A DNA stretch of 33,693 bases, taken from the IMG/VR virus record IMGVR_UViG_3300044695_003258, positions 1 through 33,693 of that record; one strand, given 5' to 3'. How positions within the stretch are numbered: position 1 is the first letter of the stretch; every line of letters starts with the position of its first letter. Positions 8,068 through 15,377 of the stretch are shown piece after piece. Origin of the DNA: a virus. The translations under genes were made by a program, and so were the position numbers. Below the pieces are notes generated by a model. The model saw nothing but the letters and a program-made list of their open reading frames with translations, had not been told where the DNA came from and ran no database searches.

Positions 8068-8493
8068 ATGCGCCTCCGATTACTTGAGGATTCCGAAGCT
8101 CCGGGAAAGAGCTTTAACACTGACATCATCGCCGCCTGGTTGACCTCGGGCGGTGCTCTCATCAAACGTGGGGGCTTTCAACACTTCGTGGATGAGGCTG
8201 GAAAGACCCACGTCCGGTGGATCGTAAATTGCGACGTACTTGCCAAGGTTGACGGCGAGGACATCGACTTTGACGAGTTTCGCAAGCGCTTTGAAAGCAT
8301 CGACTGGTGCAGTGCCAATCCCGACTCTGACATTTCGTGGATGCGCGGTTACAGGGACAACGCACGCGACTTAAAGCGCTTTGCCAGATCGGCCGCGGTT
8401 GGCATTTCCCGCGGGGACGCACGCAGTTTTGGCGTCGTCTATCCCGACAGTCCCGACTGGCTCAAAAACGAATTTCAAGCGCGCTTTGCATGA
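8068..8493 (+). CDS. Tail-region protein of unknown function
   Basis: A 141-residue protein with mixed helix and strand. Features include FVDEAGKTHVRWIVNCDVLA, an acidic stretch (KVDGEDIDFDEFRKRF), then a basic helical segment (MRGYRDNARDLKRFARSAA). It overlaps the tail chaperone gene by four bases (ATGA), so its expression is tied to tail assembly. No family recognised. Confidence 0.6.
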   Translation: MRLRLLEDSEAPGKSFNTDIIAAWLTSGGALIKRGGFQHFVDEAGKTHVRWIVNCDVLAKVDGEDIDFDEFRKRFESIDWCSANPDSDISWMRGYRDNARDLKRFARSAAVGISRGDARSFGVVYPDSPDWLKNEFQARFA

Positions 8494-8837
8494 ACCCATT
8501 TTTTATCAAAAACACCAAAGTGGGACCGCTTGAGTTGCGTCCTTGGACGATGACAACGCAGTTTGCAATTTCCGAACTGGAGTTGGCAAAACTGTCCGAC
8601 CAGCAGCAGGTCATTGCGTGTGCATGGCTGCAAAGCCGCGAACCTGAAGACGTGGAACAGGCAATCAGCGACGGCACCGCGTTAAGTGCCATTAAGGCGT
8701 TTACACGGGCTTTTCCGCTGGCACTTGCCAAGCCGGTGGCCGAATGGTGCCGAGCGCAGGCCGAGGCCGTAGAATCGGGCCGCGTGGACGTTCTGCCGCA
8801 GCCCGGCAAGACACGGGAGGACGCGCCAAAAAACTAA
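8490..8837 (+). CDS. Tail assembly chaperone, short form (gpG-like)
   Basis: A 115-residue protein, mostly helical (QFAISELELAKLSDQQQV and AIKAFTRAFPLALAKPVAEW), located two genes before the tape measure. It ends on the slippery sequence CCA AAA AAC TAA, so normal termination gives this short form, while a -1 slip gives the 188-residue long form. In lambda the two forms (G and G-T) coat the tape measure and recruit tube subunits. Assignment is by the frameshift arrangement and position. The sequence itself is not recognisably lambda G. Confidence 0.82.
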   Translation: MNPFFIKNTKVGPLELRPWTMTTQFAISELELAKLSDQQQVIACAWLQSREPEDVEQAISDGTALSAIKAFTRAFPLALAKPVAEWCRAQAEAVESGRVDVLPQPGKTREDAPKN

Positions 8838-9055
8838 CGGCGCCAGGCTGGGAGGAATCGTTCCTTTTGGTGCTGGCGCGTGAAACAGGATGGACACAAG
8901 ACCACTTGCAACGCCGGGTCCCGTTGGCGCAGCTTATGCGGATCTATCACGCCGTGATCTGGGGCAACGGTGCGTGGACCGTGCGTCGCAAGGAAGCGGC
9001 ACTGGAAAGTTTGTTTATGCCCCGCCAGCAGGAGGAGGACGAGGACGATGAGTGA
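8490..9055 (+). CDS. Tail assembly chaperone, -1 frameshift fusion (gpG-T-like)
   Basis: After AAC at 8832-8834 a -1 slip continues with CTA ACG GCG and reads 73 further codons (LTAPGWEESFLLVLARE and following) to the TGA at 9053-9055, making a 188-residue fusion. The extension ends with an acidic EEDEDDE tail whose codons also form the Shine-Dalgarno region of the next gene. The extension frame has no credible start codon of its own in the right place, which supports frameshifting as the way it is expressed. In the lambda model the T domain contacts the tube protein, and the G:G-T ratio matters for tail assembly. Confidence 0.82.
8828..8879 (+). promoter_or_regulatory. Programmed -1 ribosomal frameshift signal
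   Basis: A perfect X_XXY_YYZ heptamer, A_AAA_AAC (8828-8834), lies in the zero frame one codon before the TAA stop. Five bases later a stem begins: GCGCCAG (8840-8846) pairs with CTGGCGC (8873-8879), with an inner AGGAA/TTCCT hairpin. Heptamer, short spacer and stable downstream structure are the three standard parts of a -1 signal. Confidence 0.88.
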
Positions 9056-9800
9056 CGCAATCCGAGTGACCACCAATGCGGGTGAGTTTGGGGCGCGGTT
9101 TAACCGTTACCTGCAACGCTCAATTGCAATCACGCGCAGAACCACGCAAGAGGTGGTGGAGGAACAGGCCCGCGGACTGGTGCGCAATGCGTTTAAGTAC
9201 ACTCCGCCAATGGCTGGCCGAACCTTTGCAGCGGGTTATCGTGCGTCCAAAAAAGCAATCAGGAACTCGCTTCGTAAGGCCCTCGTGATGCGAAACGAGG
9301 CAACCATTGCAAGACAGTTGGATCGCGCCAGAACAGCAGCGCGCCGCGAACAGTTGGAGATTGTTTCCAGAGAGTTGGAAGCTTCTCCCTCGGCACTGGT
9401 GCAGTTTATCAAGCAGCACCAAAAGCCAGACAAACGCTACCCAGACAGTGCTCCAAAGCATTTTTCGACGGTAGCAAAACGCGCACAAGTGGAGTCGCTT
9501 TTGGAACGCACGATTGGAGTCACTGCTGCCGGGTGGTGCAAAGCCGCAACTCGACTTAGAATAATTTTCCCCGACTGGGTGGGACGGCTGCAAAGCAAAA
9601 ACTCTGGGACGGCAAACCTTCGCGTGAGTGGGAACATCGTGGCGTTTCGCGCCAGAAATCCAAACAAGCATACCGACTCGGCAACCATCCAGAGGGCACT
9701 TCAGCAGGCTTACGACATCCAAGCAGAGGCAATGCGGCGCCGTTTAGTGTCGGGAATCGCAGCCAGGGCAATTCGGCGCGGTGACGTTTTCTCTCGTTAA
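9048..9800 (+). CDS. Tail protein of unknown function
   Basis: A 250-residue, strongly basic protein (many Arg clusters, such as RQLDRARTAARREQL) between the chaperone and the tape measure. I start it at the ATG at 9048, which follows a strong GGAGGAGGACGAGG Shine-Dalgarno and overlaps the upstream stop by eight bases. A longer frame from 8970 would swallow that signal. The first part (GEFGARFNRYLQRSIAITRR) and the helical middle recall tail completion or minor tail proteins, but no family is recognised. Confidence 0.7.
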   Translation: MSDAIRVTTNAGEFGARFNRYLQRSIAITRRTTQEVVEEQARGLVRNAFKYTPPMAGRTFAAGYRASKKAIRNSLRKALVMRNEATIARQLDRARTAARREQLEIVSRELEASPSALVQFIKQHQKPDKRYPDSAPKHFSTVAKRAQVESLLERTIGVTAAGWCKAATRLRIIFPDWVGRLQSKNSGTANLRVSGNIVAFRARNPNKHTDSATIQRALQQAYDIQAEAMRRRLVSGIAARAIRRGDVFSR

Positions 9801-9806
9801 AAACTT

Positions 9807-11078
9807 ATGGCAAACACAATCCAGATCGGCGCAGACACCAGCGGGTTTGTCAGTGGCATTAACCGCGCTCAAACTTCAATGGCGGGGCTAGGGTCGATGA
9901 TTCAGCGAGTGGTAGGTGGAGCTGCTGTGTTTGGCGCTTTGACGTCAGCCGCAAAGGGCTTTTATTCGGCCATGGAAGCGGGCGGGGAACTGGTGGATTT
10001 GTCGGGGCAAACAGGAGTGGCTATCGACAAGCTGATGGTGCTGCAAATGGCTTTTGACCAGGCGGGAATGAAAGCCGGAGACGTGCAACCCGTGCTGGCA
10101 AAGCTGCAAAAGAACATTTCGGAAGCCGCAAGTGGAAGCGTAGAAGCCGCCGCAAAGTTTGCGCAAATGGGCGTACAAATTGAAAACATCCAAGGGCTTT
10201 CGGCCGACGAGCAATTGGCAAAAGTTGGTGAGGCAATCTCCAAGATTCAGAATCCAGCGCAACGGGCCGCAATGGCGATAGAAGTTTTCGGCAGAGGCGG
10301 CGCCAAACTTTTGTCCGTTTTTGCTGCTGGTGGCATGGCAGACGTTGAGGAAAACTTGGGCACCCAGGCCAAGCTCATGCTTGAAAACGCAGGAGTGTTT
10401 GACCGTGCATCTGATGTGCTAGGCACTGCTGGTAGCAAGGTCCGAGGATTATTCGTTGGGATGGCTGCTCAAGTCATGCCGCAGTTCACCGGGCTTATTG
10501 ACGAACTTAACAAAATTGACCTGACAGGAATTGGAGAAAGCTTGGGCGACGGGATTGCCGTAGCGCTTGAGCTTTTGGAGCGGACGTTGGAAATGATGAA
10601 GCCAGCGATCAAAGCTTCCGAGAAACTCAGCCAAACTCAATCCACCTACGGCGGCCAGGCTTTTATGGGAATGGGCGGCATGGGCGGCGCTGGCATAGCT
10701 TTAAGCGCAGCAGCCGCAGCAGCCGAAGAACCCCAGCCAACGACAAGTATTTTTGACCAGATCCGGCAGGATATCGAAAAGAAACGGGCAGAGGCGCGGA
10801 AAAAATACGCTACGCCAGAACCCGGAGAGTCTGGCGCAAGCTACCTACAAAAGGCTGGAGCAGCCAGCGGCCCAGCCGCAATGCTTGCCACTAGCGGCGC
10901 TAAGGTTGGAGCCCTTGGCGGGGCAGTATGGGGCGGAGAGGAATCTATAAACGTGCAGCGCGATCAGCTCGCAGTGCAGCAGCGCATTGCCAATTCAATC
11001 GACGCTTTCCTTAAGGCCGCAGCGCCAACGTCCAATCCTTACATTGGCAGCGTGATGCCACAGCTTGGAGTGATCTAA
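9807..11078 (+). CDS. Tape measure protein (short)
   Basis: A 423-residue protein with the N-terminal signature of tape measures: IQIGADTSGFVSGINRAQTS, a GLGSMIQRVVGGAAVFGALT hydrophobic helix, then long Ala/Gly/Gln-rich helices. The region with LSADEQLAKVGEAISKI and NPAQRAAMAIEVFGRGGAKL is typical of the conserved tape-measure core. It sits directly after the tail chaperone cassette. Tail length scales at roughly 1.5 angstrom per residue, so 423 residues implies a tail of only about 60 nm, short for a siphovirus. A C-terminal Ala/Pro/Ser-rich linker precedes a final helix. Confidence 0.88.
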   Translation: MANTIQIGADTSGFVSGINRAQTSMAGLGSMIQRVVGGAAVFGALTSAAKGFYSAMEAGGELVDLSGQTGVAIDKLMVLQMAFDQAGMKAGDVQPVLAKLQKNISEAASGSVEAAAKFAQMGVQIENIQGLSADEQLAKVGEAISKIQNPAQRAAMAIEVFGRGGAKLLSVFAAGGMADVEENLGTQAKLMLENAGVFDRASDVLGTAGSKVRGLFVGMAAQVMPQFTGLIDELNKIDLTGIGESLGDGIAVALELLERTLEMMKPAIKASEKLSQTQSTYGGQAFMGMGGMGGAGIALSAAAAAAEEPQPTTSIFDQIRQDIEKKRAEARKKYATPEPGESGASYLQKAGAASGPAAMLATSGAKVGALGGAVWGGEESINVQRDQLAVQQRIANSIDAFLKAAAPTSNPYIGSVMPQLGVI

Positions 11079-11082
11079 TTTT

Positions 11083-11760
11083 ATGGCTACACAAGTAAAA
11101 ATTGAAACGTCGATGGGCATCGACAAGTGCGTCATTGAAACGGTCACAACGCAAAGCCTAGATGGCGAGATTCCAAAGAATTCCAACGCAAGAAGCTACC
11201 GGGAAGATCAGACTGATGGAGTCTACACCCTCGTCGAAGAGTTTTTGATGGAGCAAGGCACTCCTCAATTTGCTTTTGACGGAAGCATTGGCACTGAGCC
11301 TTTGGAAACGCATCCAGCTTTTAATGACGGAGGAGATTTTCAGATTTCTGATGAAATCAAAAAACAGTGGATCACCTACAAAAGAAACCCAACTGACCCA
11401 TATTTAGCAGGCAAGGGCAAAGGCACTACAACTGAAAACCCCTTAAATTTGTGGCAGCCTGCAAGGGAAGAAGATCCTAGTTTTATTGTTTTTTATACGT
11501 TCTGGAAAGCCGGGATGGAAACTTACTATGTCGGCAGAGTTACTGCTAGAGTGACGGTTTTGGAAATTGGAGCTCCTGACATGACTAATTTGGGCAAGAT
11601 TGACCAGTGGGGAGAGTGGCCCAACGGGTTCACTCCTCCTGAAGGAAGCACTTTTATTTTGTCCGGTGTTAGATCGCAACAGGAGGGCGATTCATTTAGA
11701 ACTACCTATGAATATCAGTCTTCGCCTGCTGGAACGGCTTGGAATTCTATTCTTTATTAA
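11083..11760 (+). CDS. Distal tail protein, unrecognised
   Basis: A 225-residue beta-rich protein right after the tape measure, in the position of a distal tail or baseplate protein. Segments include FQISDEIKKQWITYKRNPTD, then SFIVFYTFWKAGMETYYVGR and a closing SFRTTYEYQSSPAGTAW. Codon use is AT-richer than in the genes on either side of this block, and the leader (TCTAATTTTATG) has no Shine-Dalgarno. This gene and the next two seem to form a module acquired together. Confidence 0.6.
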   Translation: MATQVKIETSMGIDKCVIETVTTQSLDGEIPKNSNARSYREDQTDGVYTLVEEFLMEQGTPQFAFDGSIGTEPLETHPAFNDGGDFQISDEIKKQWITYKRNPTDPYLAGKGKGTTTENPLNLWQPAREEDPSFIVFYTFWKAGMETYYVGRVTARVTVLEIGAPDMTNLGKIDQWGEWPNGFTPPEGSTFILSGVRSQQEGDSFRTTYEYQSSPAGTAWNSILY

Positions 11761-12312
11761 ATGATTCCTCCCTACCAACAACGTGGGCAGCCTATATCGC
11801 CAAGCGCATTCAATGCGCTGATCGACGAAGTTAAATGCAACCAAATTACCAGTATTGTTGGAGGTAATTTTAACAGAACAATTGGAGGGACAAGCATCAA
11901 CATTCCCTCTGGCAATGCTGGAGGAGGCGGCCAAAGTGGTGGATCTGAAATTCCTTGTCCATTTGAGTGCTCGGATGTTTCGGACGAGGAAGAATTAAAG
12001 GTTGAAATTGCTTGGGGTCTTATTTGGCAAATGCTGCCGACTGGCATGTTTCCAGATAACGACCCAACTCTCAAATTAACAATTTCAAAAAACTGTTTTA
12101 TTTACAGTCGCATCACTTTTAATACAGACACTTTGCTTCCTACTGCCGTAGATTTTTCGGTAGAGTCCGAATTAAAAACGAATACAAGTACCGTGCAGTA
12201 CAATTTAATTGCGGTCGTGTTAGTTTCAACTGATGAACCTATAACGATTCGGGAAATCAAAAACATTTGTCAACAGCCTTTCCCAAGTCCTTGTGCACTT
12301 GCTAGCGCATGA
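11761..12312 (+). CDS. Tail-region protein, unrecognised
   Basis: A 183-residue protein starting on the base after the upstream stop. The N-terminal 40 residues include SPSAFNALIDEVKCNQIT, an opening common in phage tail-tip proteins. A Gly/Ser linker (NAGGGGQSGGSE) follows, then an acidic, beta-rich C-terminal domain with several Cys (CPFEC, CFIY, CQQPF, CALA). It overlaps the next gene by four bases. AT-rich like its neighbours. No family identified. Confidence 0.6.
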   Translation: MIPPYQQRGQPISPSAFNALIDEVKCNQITSIVGGNFNRTIGGTSINIPSGNAGGGGQSGGSEIPCPFECSDVSDEEELKVEIAWGLIWQMLPTGMFPDNDPTLKLTISKNCFIYSRITFNTDTLLPTAVDFSVESELKTNTSTVQYNLIAVVLVSTDEPITIREIKNICQQPFPSPCALASA

Positions 12313-13595
12313 GCCTCAATGATTTTAATCGACGAGCAAGGATAGACATTACCATTGACATTTCTGGCACTGGTGGCTTTTCTCCATTTTCTGGAGAACC
12401 ATTAAGCTGGACTTTGTCTGGAACAGTAAAGGCAACAACTCCAATTATTGACTTGACAACAAAGGAAGAAACTTGCGGGCTGCCATATGGCAGCACAAAA
12501 GAGTTTCGGAGCTTTGCAATGCTTGGCAGTACGGGCAACACATCAGGCACTGTAGACGTAATGCAGTTGCCACGCAGGCCCGGTCCGCTTCTTGGGCAAA
12601 CGCTAATTGGCACATGGACGGTTAATACCGAGCCAGTTTTAAGCCAAGGAGGAAAAGCGGATGATGTGGTGATTGAAAATGGGCATTACGTGGTGGGCTT
12701 GCCAGTAGACACAACACCAGACGATCCAATTGACATTTCGCCTGCCATTGACTTTTTAACGAGAGTTTATCCCGGCGACTTTGTGTACGTGGCGGGCAAG
12801 GCAGAATATGCTAGGTGGGTAGTTGGGCCGCAATATCGGTATCCTCAAGCTGACCGCACCTTTTCCTGGGAACCTAATACGGATCCGGTGCTAGCGTCTG
12901 GAGGAATTGCGGACGGAGAGCTGGCCTTGCCAGGGACAATTATGCTGCCCGCCGCTGACTTCTACATCGAGGACGAGGAAGATGCAGTCGATGGCATGCG
13001 CTACTTTTACGCAAACCAAGGCGTGTATTTTGACGGGCAAAAATGGCGGAAAAACTTGCCAGACCCTCGCGTTTACATTCCAGAGACTGGGATTAAAGAG
13101 TTTCGCAATGTTAATGTAACTTACATTTCGCCGCAACGGTATGAAAACCTATTTGAAAACGACCACGCCACAAAGTTATTCGTGCTTGGAAACCAAACAA
13201 TTAACGATCAAGAACCTATTAAGTTTTCAGTAACTCCTGAAGGCGGAGGAGAACCTGATGTTTCTGATTACTTTTTTAGATGGGTTTCGCCAATGGGTGG
13301 ATATGAGCCAAACATACAGCCAAGCGTTTTTGGTATTTATGATTTTGGAGATGCTTGGAGCAATTACTATTTACAAAACCTTGAATGGGTTAAAGCTAAA
13401 TTTCCAGGGCTTACAGGCGCAGCCTTTGTTTTGAAAGATTCTCTCTTGGATCCTCAAAGCACTTTTCAATTTGATATAAATTCGTTCGAAGACGGAAATG
13501 TCACCGTTAATACTCAGACAATCCAAGACCCAGATGGGAACGAATTGACAAACACTGTGACAGTCACATTGAGCGTCAAAACATCACTCGCATGA
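12309..13595 (+). CDS. Large tail-tip protein, unrecognised
   Basis: A 428-residue protein, probably all beta. It has two internal copies of a related segment: WTVNTEPVLSQGGKADD (near residues 101-117) and FSWEPNTDPVLASGGIADG (near 186-204). The C-terminal third (SDYFFRWVSPMGGYEPNIQP, then a Val/Thr-rich end) looks like an immunoglobulin-like or fibre-attachment domain. By position it could be a baseplate or tail-hub component that carries the fibres encoded downstream. It closes the AT-rich block and overlaps the next gene as ATGA. Confidence 0.6.
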   Translation: MSLNDFNRRARIDITIDISGTGGFSPFSGEPLSWTLSGTVKATTPIIDLTTKEETCGLPYGSTKEFRSFAMLGSTGNTSGTVDVMQLPRRPGPLLGQTLIGTWTVNTEPVLSQGGKADDVVIENGHYVVGLPVDTTPDDPIDISPAIDFLTRVYPGDFVYVAGKAEYARWVVGPQYRYPQADRTFSWEPNTDPVLASGGIADGELALPGTIMLPAADFYIEDEEDAVDGMRYFYANQGVYFDGQKWRKNLPDPRVYIPETGIKEFRNVNVTYISPQRYENLFENDHATKLFVLGNQTINDQEPIKFSVTPEGGGEPDVSDYFFRWVSPMGGYEPNIQPSVFGIYDFGDAWSNYYLQNLEWVKAKFPGLTGAAFVLKDSLLDPQSTFQFDINSFEDGNVTVNTQTIQDPDGNELTNTVTVTLSVKTSLA

Positions 13596-13807
13596 TCCCG
13601 CGCTGGCTAGTCGACAAACGCACTGCAATCTGTTTAAGCTGCCACCAGCGCACCGGCTGCGTGGCACGGTTTCAGATCCTGAGCGAGGCTCCCACCTGTC
13701 CGCTCAACAAACTGGCAAGCCGATCCGATGAGATCGCCGCCAAGGCATGGCCAGAGGGAGCGCAGCCAGTTTCCGGTTGCTGTGACTCGGCCAAAAATTA
13801 CTTATAA
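13592..13807 (+). CDS. Small cysteine-rich protein
   Basis: A 71-residue protein with C14, C17, C23, C36 and CC at 63-64, including CLSCHQRTGC and GCCDSAKNYL. This suggests a small zinc-binding module. Base composition returns to GC-rich here, marking the end of the AT-rich tail block. Phages often encode such proteins beside fibre genes, but the function is unknown. Confidence 0.6.
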   Translation: MIPRWLVDKRTAICLSCHQRTGCVARFQILSEAPTCPLNKLASRSDEIAAKAWPEGAQPVSGCCDSAKNYL

Positions 13808-13825
13808 AAAACGCCCTAGGTGTAC

Positions 13826-14146
13826 ATGGTTGCCGTCCAAACATCCTCAACAATCCAACGCGGGACGGACTGGGACTTTTCTTTCCAGCTTCAGGAGGAC
13901 GGCCCTTGCTCCGCGTATGCTGACCTGTCCGCATGGTTTGTCGCCGTGACGCTTAAGACCGCTGCGGGAGTGGCATTGACAACACCGAGCATCGTCCGGG
14001 CAACGCCTGAAACGGTTTCCCTCCGGCTGAGTAACACGCAGACCGCTCTTCTCTCGGCGCAGTTTGGCGCCGTGCTAACCATTAACATTCAGCGTCCCGA
14101 TGGCTGGGACATCCGCCTAATCGAGGCCCGCGTAACCATTTCCTGA
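13826..14146 (+). CDS. Small beta-rich tail-associated protein
   Basis: A 106-residue protein starting at the ATG at 13826 (MVAVQTSSTIQRGTDWDFSF). A GTG six bases upstream is also possible. The pattern of RGTDWDFSFQL, then AWFVAVTLKTAAG, then TVSLRLSNTQTALL and a closing DIRLIEARVTIS fits a small beta-sandwich common beside phage fibre genes. Stop and next start are separated by one base. Confidence 0.55.
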   Translation: MVAVQTSSTIQRGTDWDFSFQLQEDGPCSAYADLSAWFVAVTLKTAAGVALTTPSIVRATPETVSLRLSNTQTALLSAQFGAVLTINIQRPDGWDIRLIEARVTIS

Positions 14147-14147
14147 C

Positions 14148-14393
14148 ATGAGCTGCGAATCTTCCTGCGGCCCTCTCGTGGTCACTCTTCTCACCGGCGT
14201 CCCCGGCATGCCTGGCAGTATCGGCACCGTAGTGGGCGACGTGCGTATTGTTTCCGCATCTGGCGTTGACACTGCCACCGTCGTCGGGATCCGCGGCAAA
14301 CAGGTTGCCGAAACAACACCAGCAGCAGATCAAATTTACCAATTTAACGGCACCGAGTGGGTGCCAGTCAACTACACCGCAGGAACTTACTAA
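14148..14393 (+). CDS. Short collagen-like fibre-associated protein
   Basis: An 81-residue protein with a short collagen-like GVPGMPGSIG segment and a C-terminus (QIYQFNGTEWVPVNYTAGTY) typical of fibre repeat units. Its last codons (GCAGGAACTTACTAA) are identical to the last codons of the next gene, and both are followed by ATGGCATT within a few bases. This shared junction suggests tandem duplication among the fibre genes. Confidence 0.6.
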   Translation: MSCESSCGPLVVTLLTGVPGMPGSIGTVVGDVRIVSASGVDTATVVGIRGKQVAETTPAADQIYQFNGTEWVPVNYTAGTY

Positions 14394-14402
14394 AATACGA
14401 CC

Positions 14403-15374
14403 ATGGCATTTCCAATTGTTCCGATTCGCAACGCAATCACCACCTCGCAGCTTGCGCCTCTTGCTCAAAACCTCCAGTTCGGCGAGCTTGCAATCAACAG
14501 TGCAAGCGGCAAACTTTACGCCAAAGTCAATTCCGCGCTTGGAGTTGACGGAGTTATCGAGGTAAGCGGCACCGCTAACGCGTTGACTACCAATGACATT
14601 TCGCAGCTTGCTGTCTCGCTGAAGATTCCGCAGCTGACCACAGCCGGGCACATGCCGCTGGTCCAACTTAGTGGTTTGACGACAGCGCAGATGTTGCCAT
14701 CGCTGACAACATCGCCAGTGTCCGGGCTTATCCCGTTGCTCGGCATTGACGGCAAAATTCCCTCCTCAATGTTACCCGCTGGCGTTGCCGGTGCGCTGAC
14801 ATACAAGGGCGCATGGACGGTCAACACGAGCCCGGTGATCACGGCCGTAACTGCAGGTGGCGTTGCTCCTGCAACTGGCGATTATTACGTTGCCGCAACC
14901 GACGGCACTGTGGGCGGCCTTGGCAACAACATCACGCAAATTCTTGTCGGGGATATAATTGCGTGGAACGGCACAAAGTGGGACCTTATCCACGGGGCGC
15001 GAAACGAGGTGGTTTCCTTGACCGGCGTTGGCGGCACAATACTGACCCCTGTTAACGGCTCCATCACCGTCACTCCCGCCAACATCGGCGCACTCAGCAC
15101 AGCGCAGATCACCGAACTTTCCGAAGCTGGCAAAGTGCCGCAGCTGAATGCCTTGGGACAGCTTTCCACCGCGCAACTACAGATTGCGACCACCGCGCAA
15201 CTCGGGGTCCTGAGCATTGACCCGCTGTCCACCAACGGTTTGTTTATCTCGGGCGCTGGCGCCGCGAAAATTATTCCCGGGACGTCTACGGTGGTAGGCG
15301 GTGTTAAGTCCTCGGCATCCATCGAAATCGCTGTAGACGGCACCGCAACTGTCGCGAGCGCAGGAACTTACTAA
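14403..15374 (+). CDS. Tail fibre-type protein 1
   Basis: A 323-residue protein beginning MAFPIVPIRNAITTSQLAP, with an early FGELAINSASGKLYAK segment that matches the start of the next gene (MAFPIIPKKRSG and VGELAVNTATGELFLG). The middle has DGKIPSSMLPAGVAGALTYK, ATGDYYVAATDGTVGG and repeated TTAQL-type units, typical of phage fibre shafts that use SLxxNKIPssmLP-like repeats. No catalytic motif seen. It probably forms a trimer and recognises or positions the receptor-binding tips. Confidence 0.75.
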   Translation: MAFPIVPIRNAITTSQLAPLAQNLQFGELAINSASGKLYAKVNSALGVDGVIEVSGTANALTTNDISQLAVSLKIPQLTTAGHMPLVQLSGLTTAQMLPSLTTSPVSGLIPLLGIDGKIPSSMLPAGVAGALTYKGAWTVNTSPVITAVTAGGVAPATGDYYVAATDGTVGGLGNNITQILVGDIIAWNGTKWDLIHGARNEVVSLTGVGGTILTPVNGSITVTPANIGALSTAQITELSEAGKVPQLNALGQLSTAQLQIATTAQLGVLSIDPLSTNGLFISGAGAAKIIPGTSTVVGGVKSSASIEIAVDGTATVASAGTY

Positions 15375-15377
15375 GCC

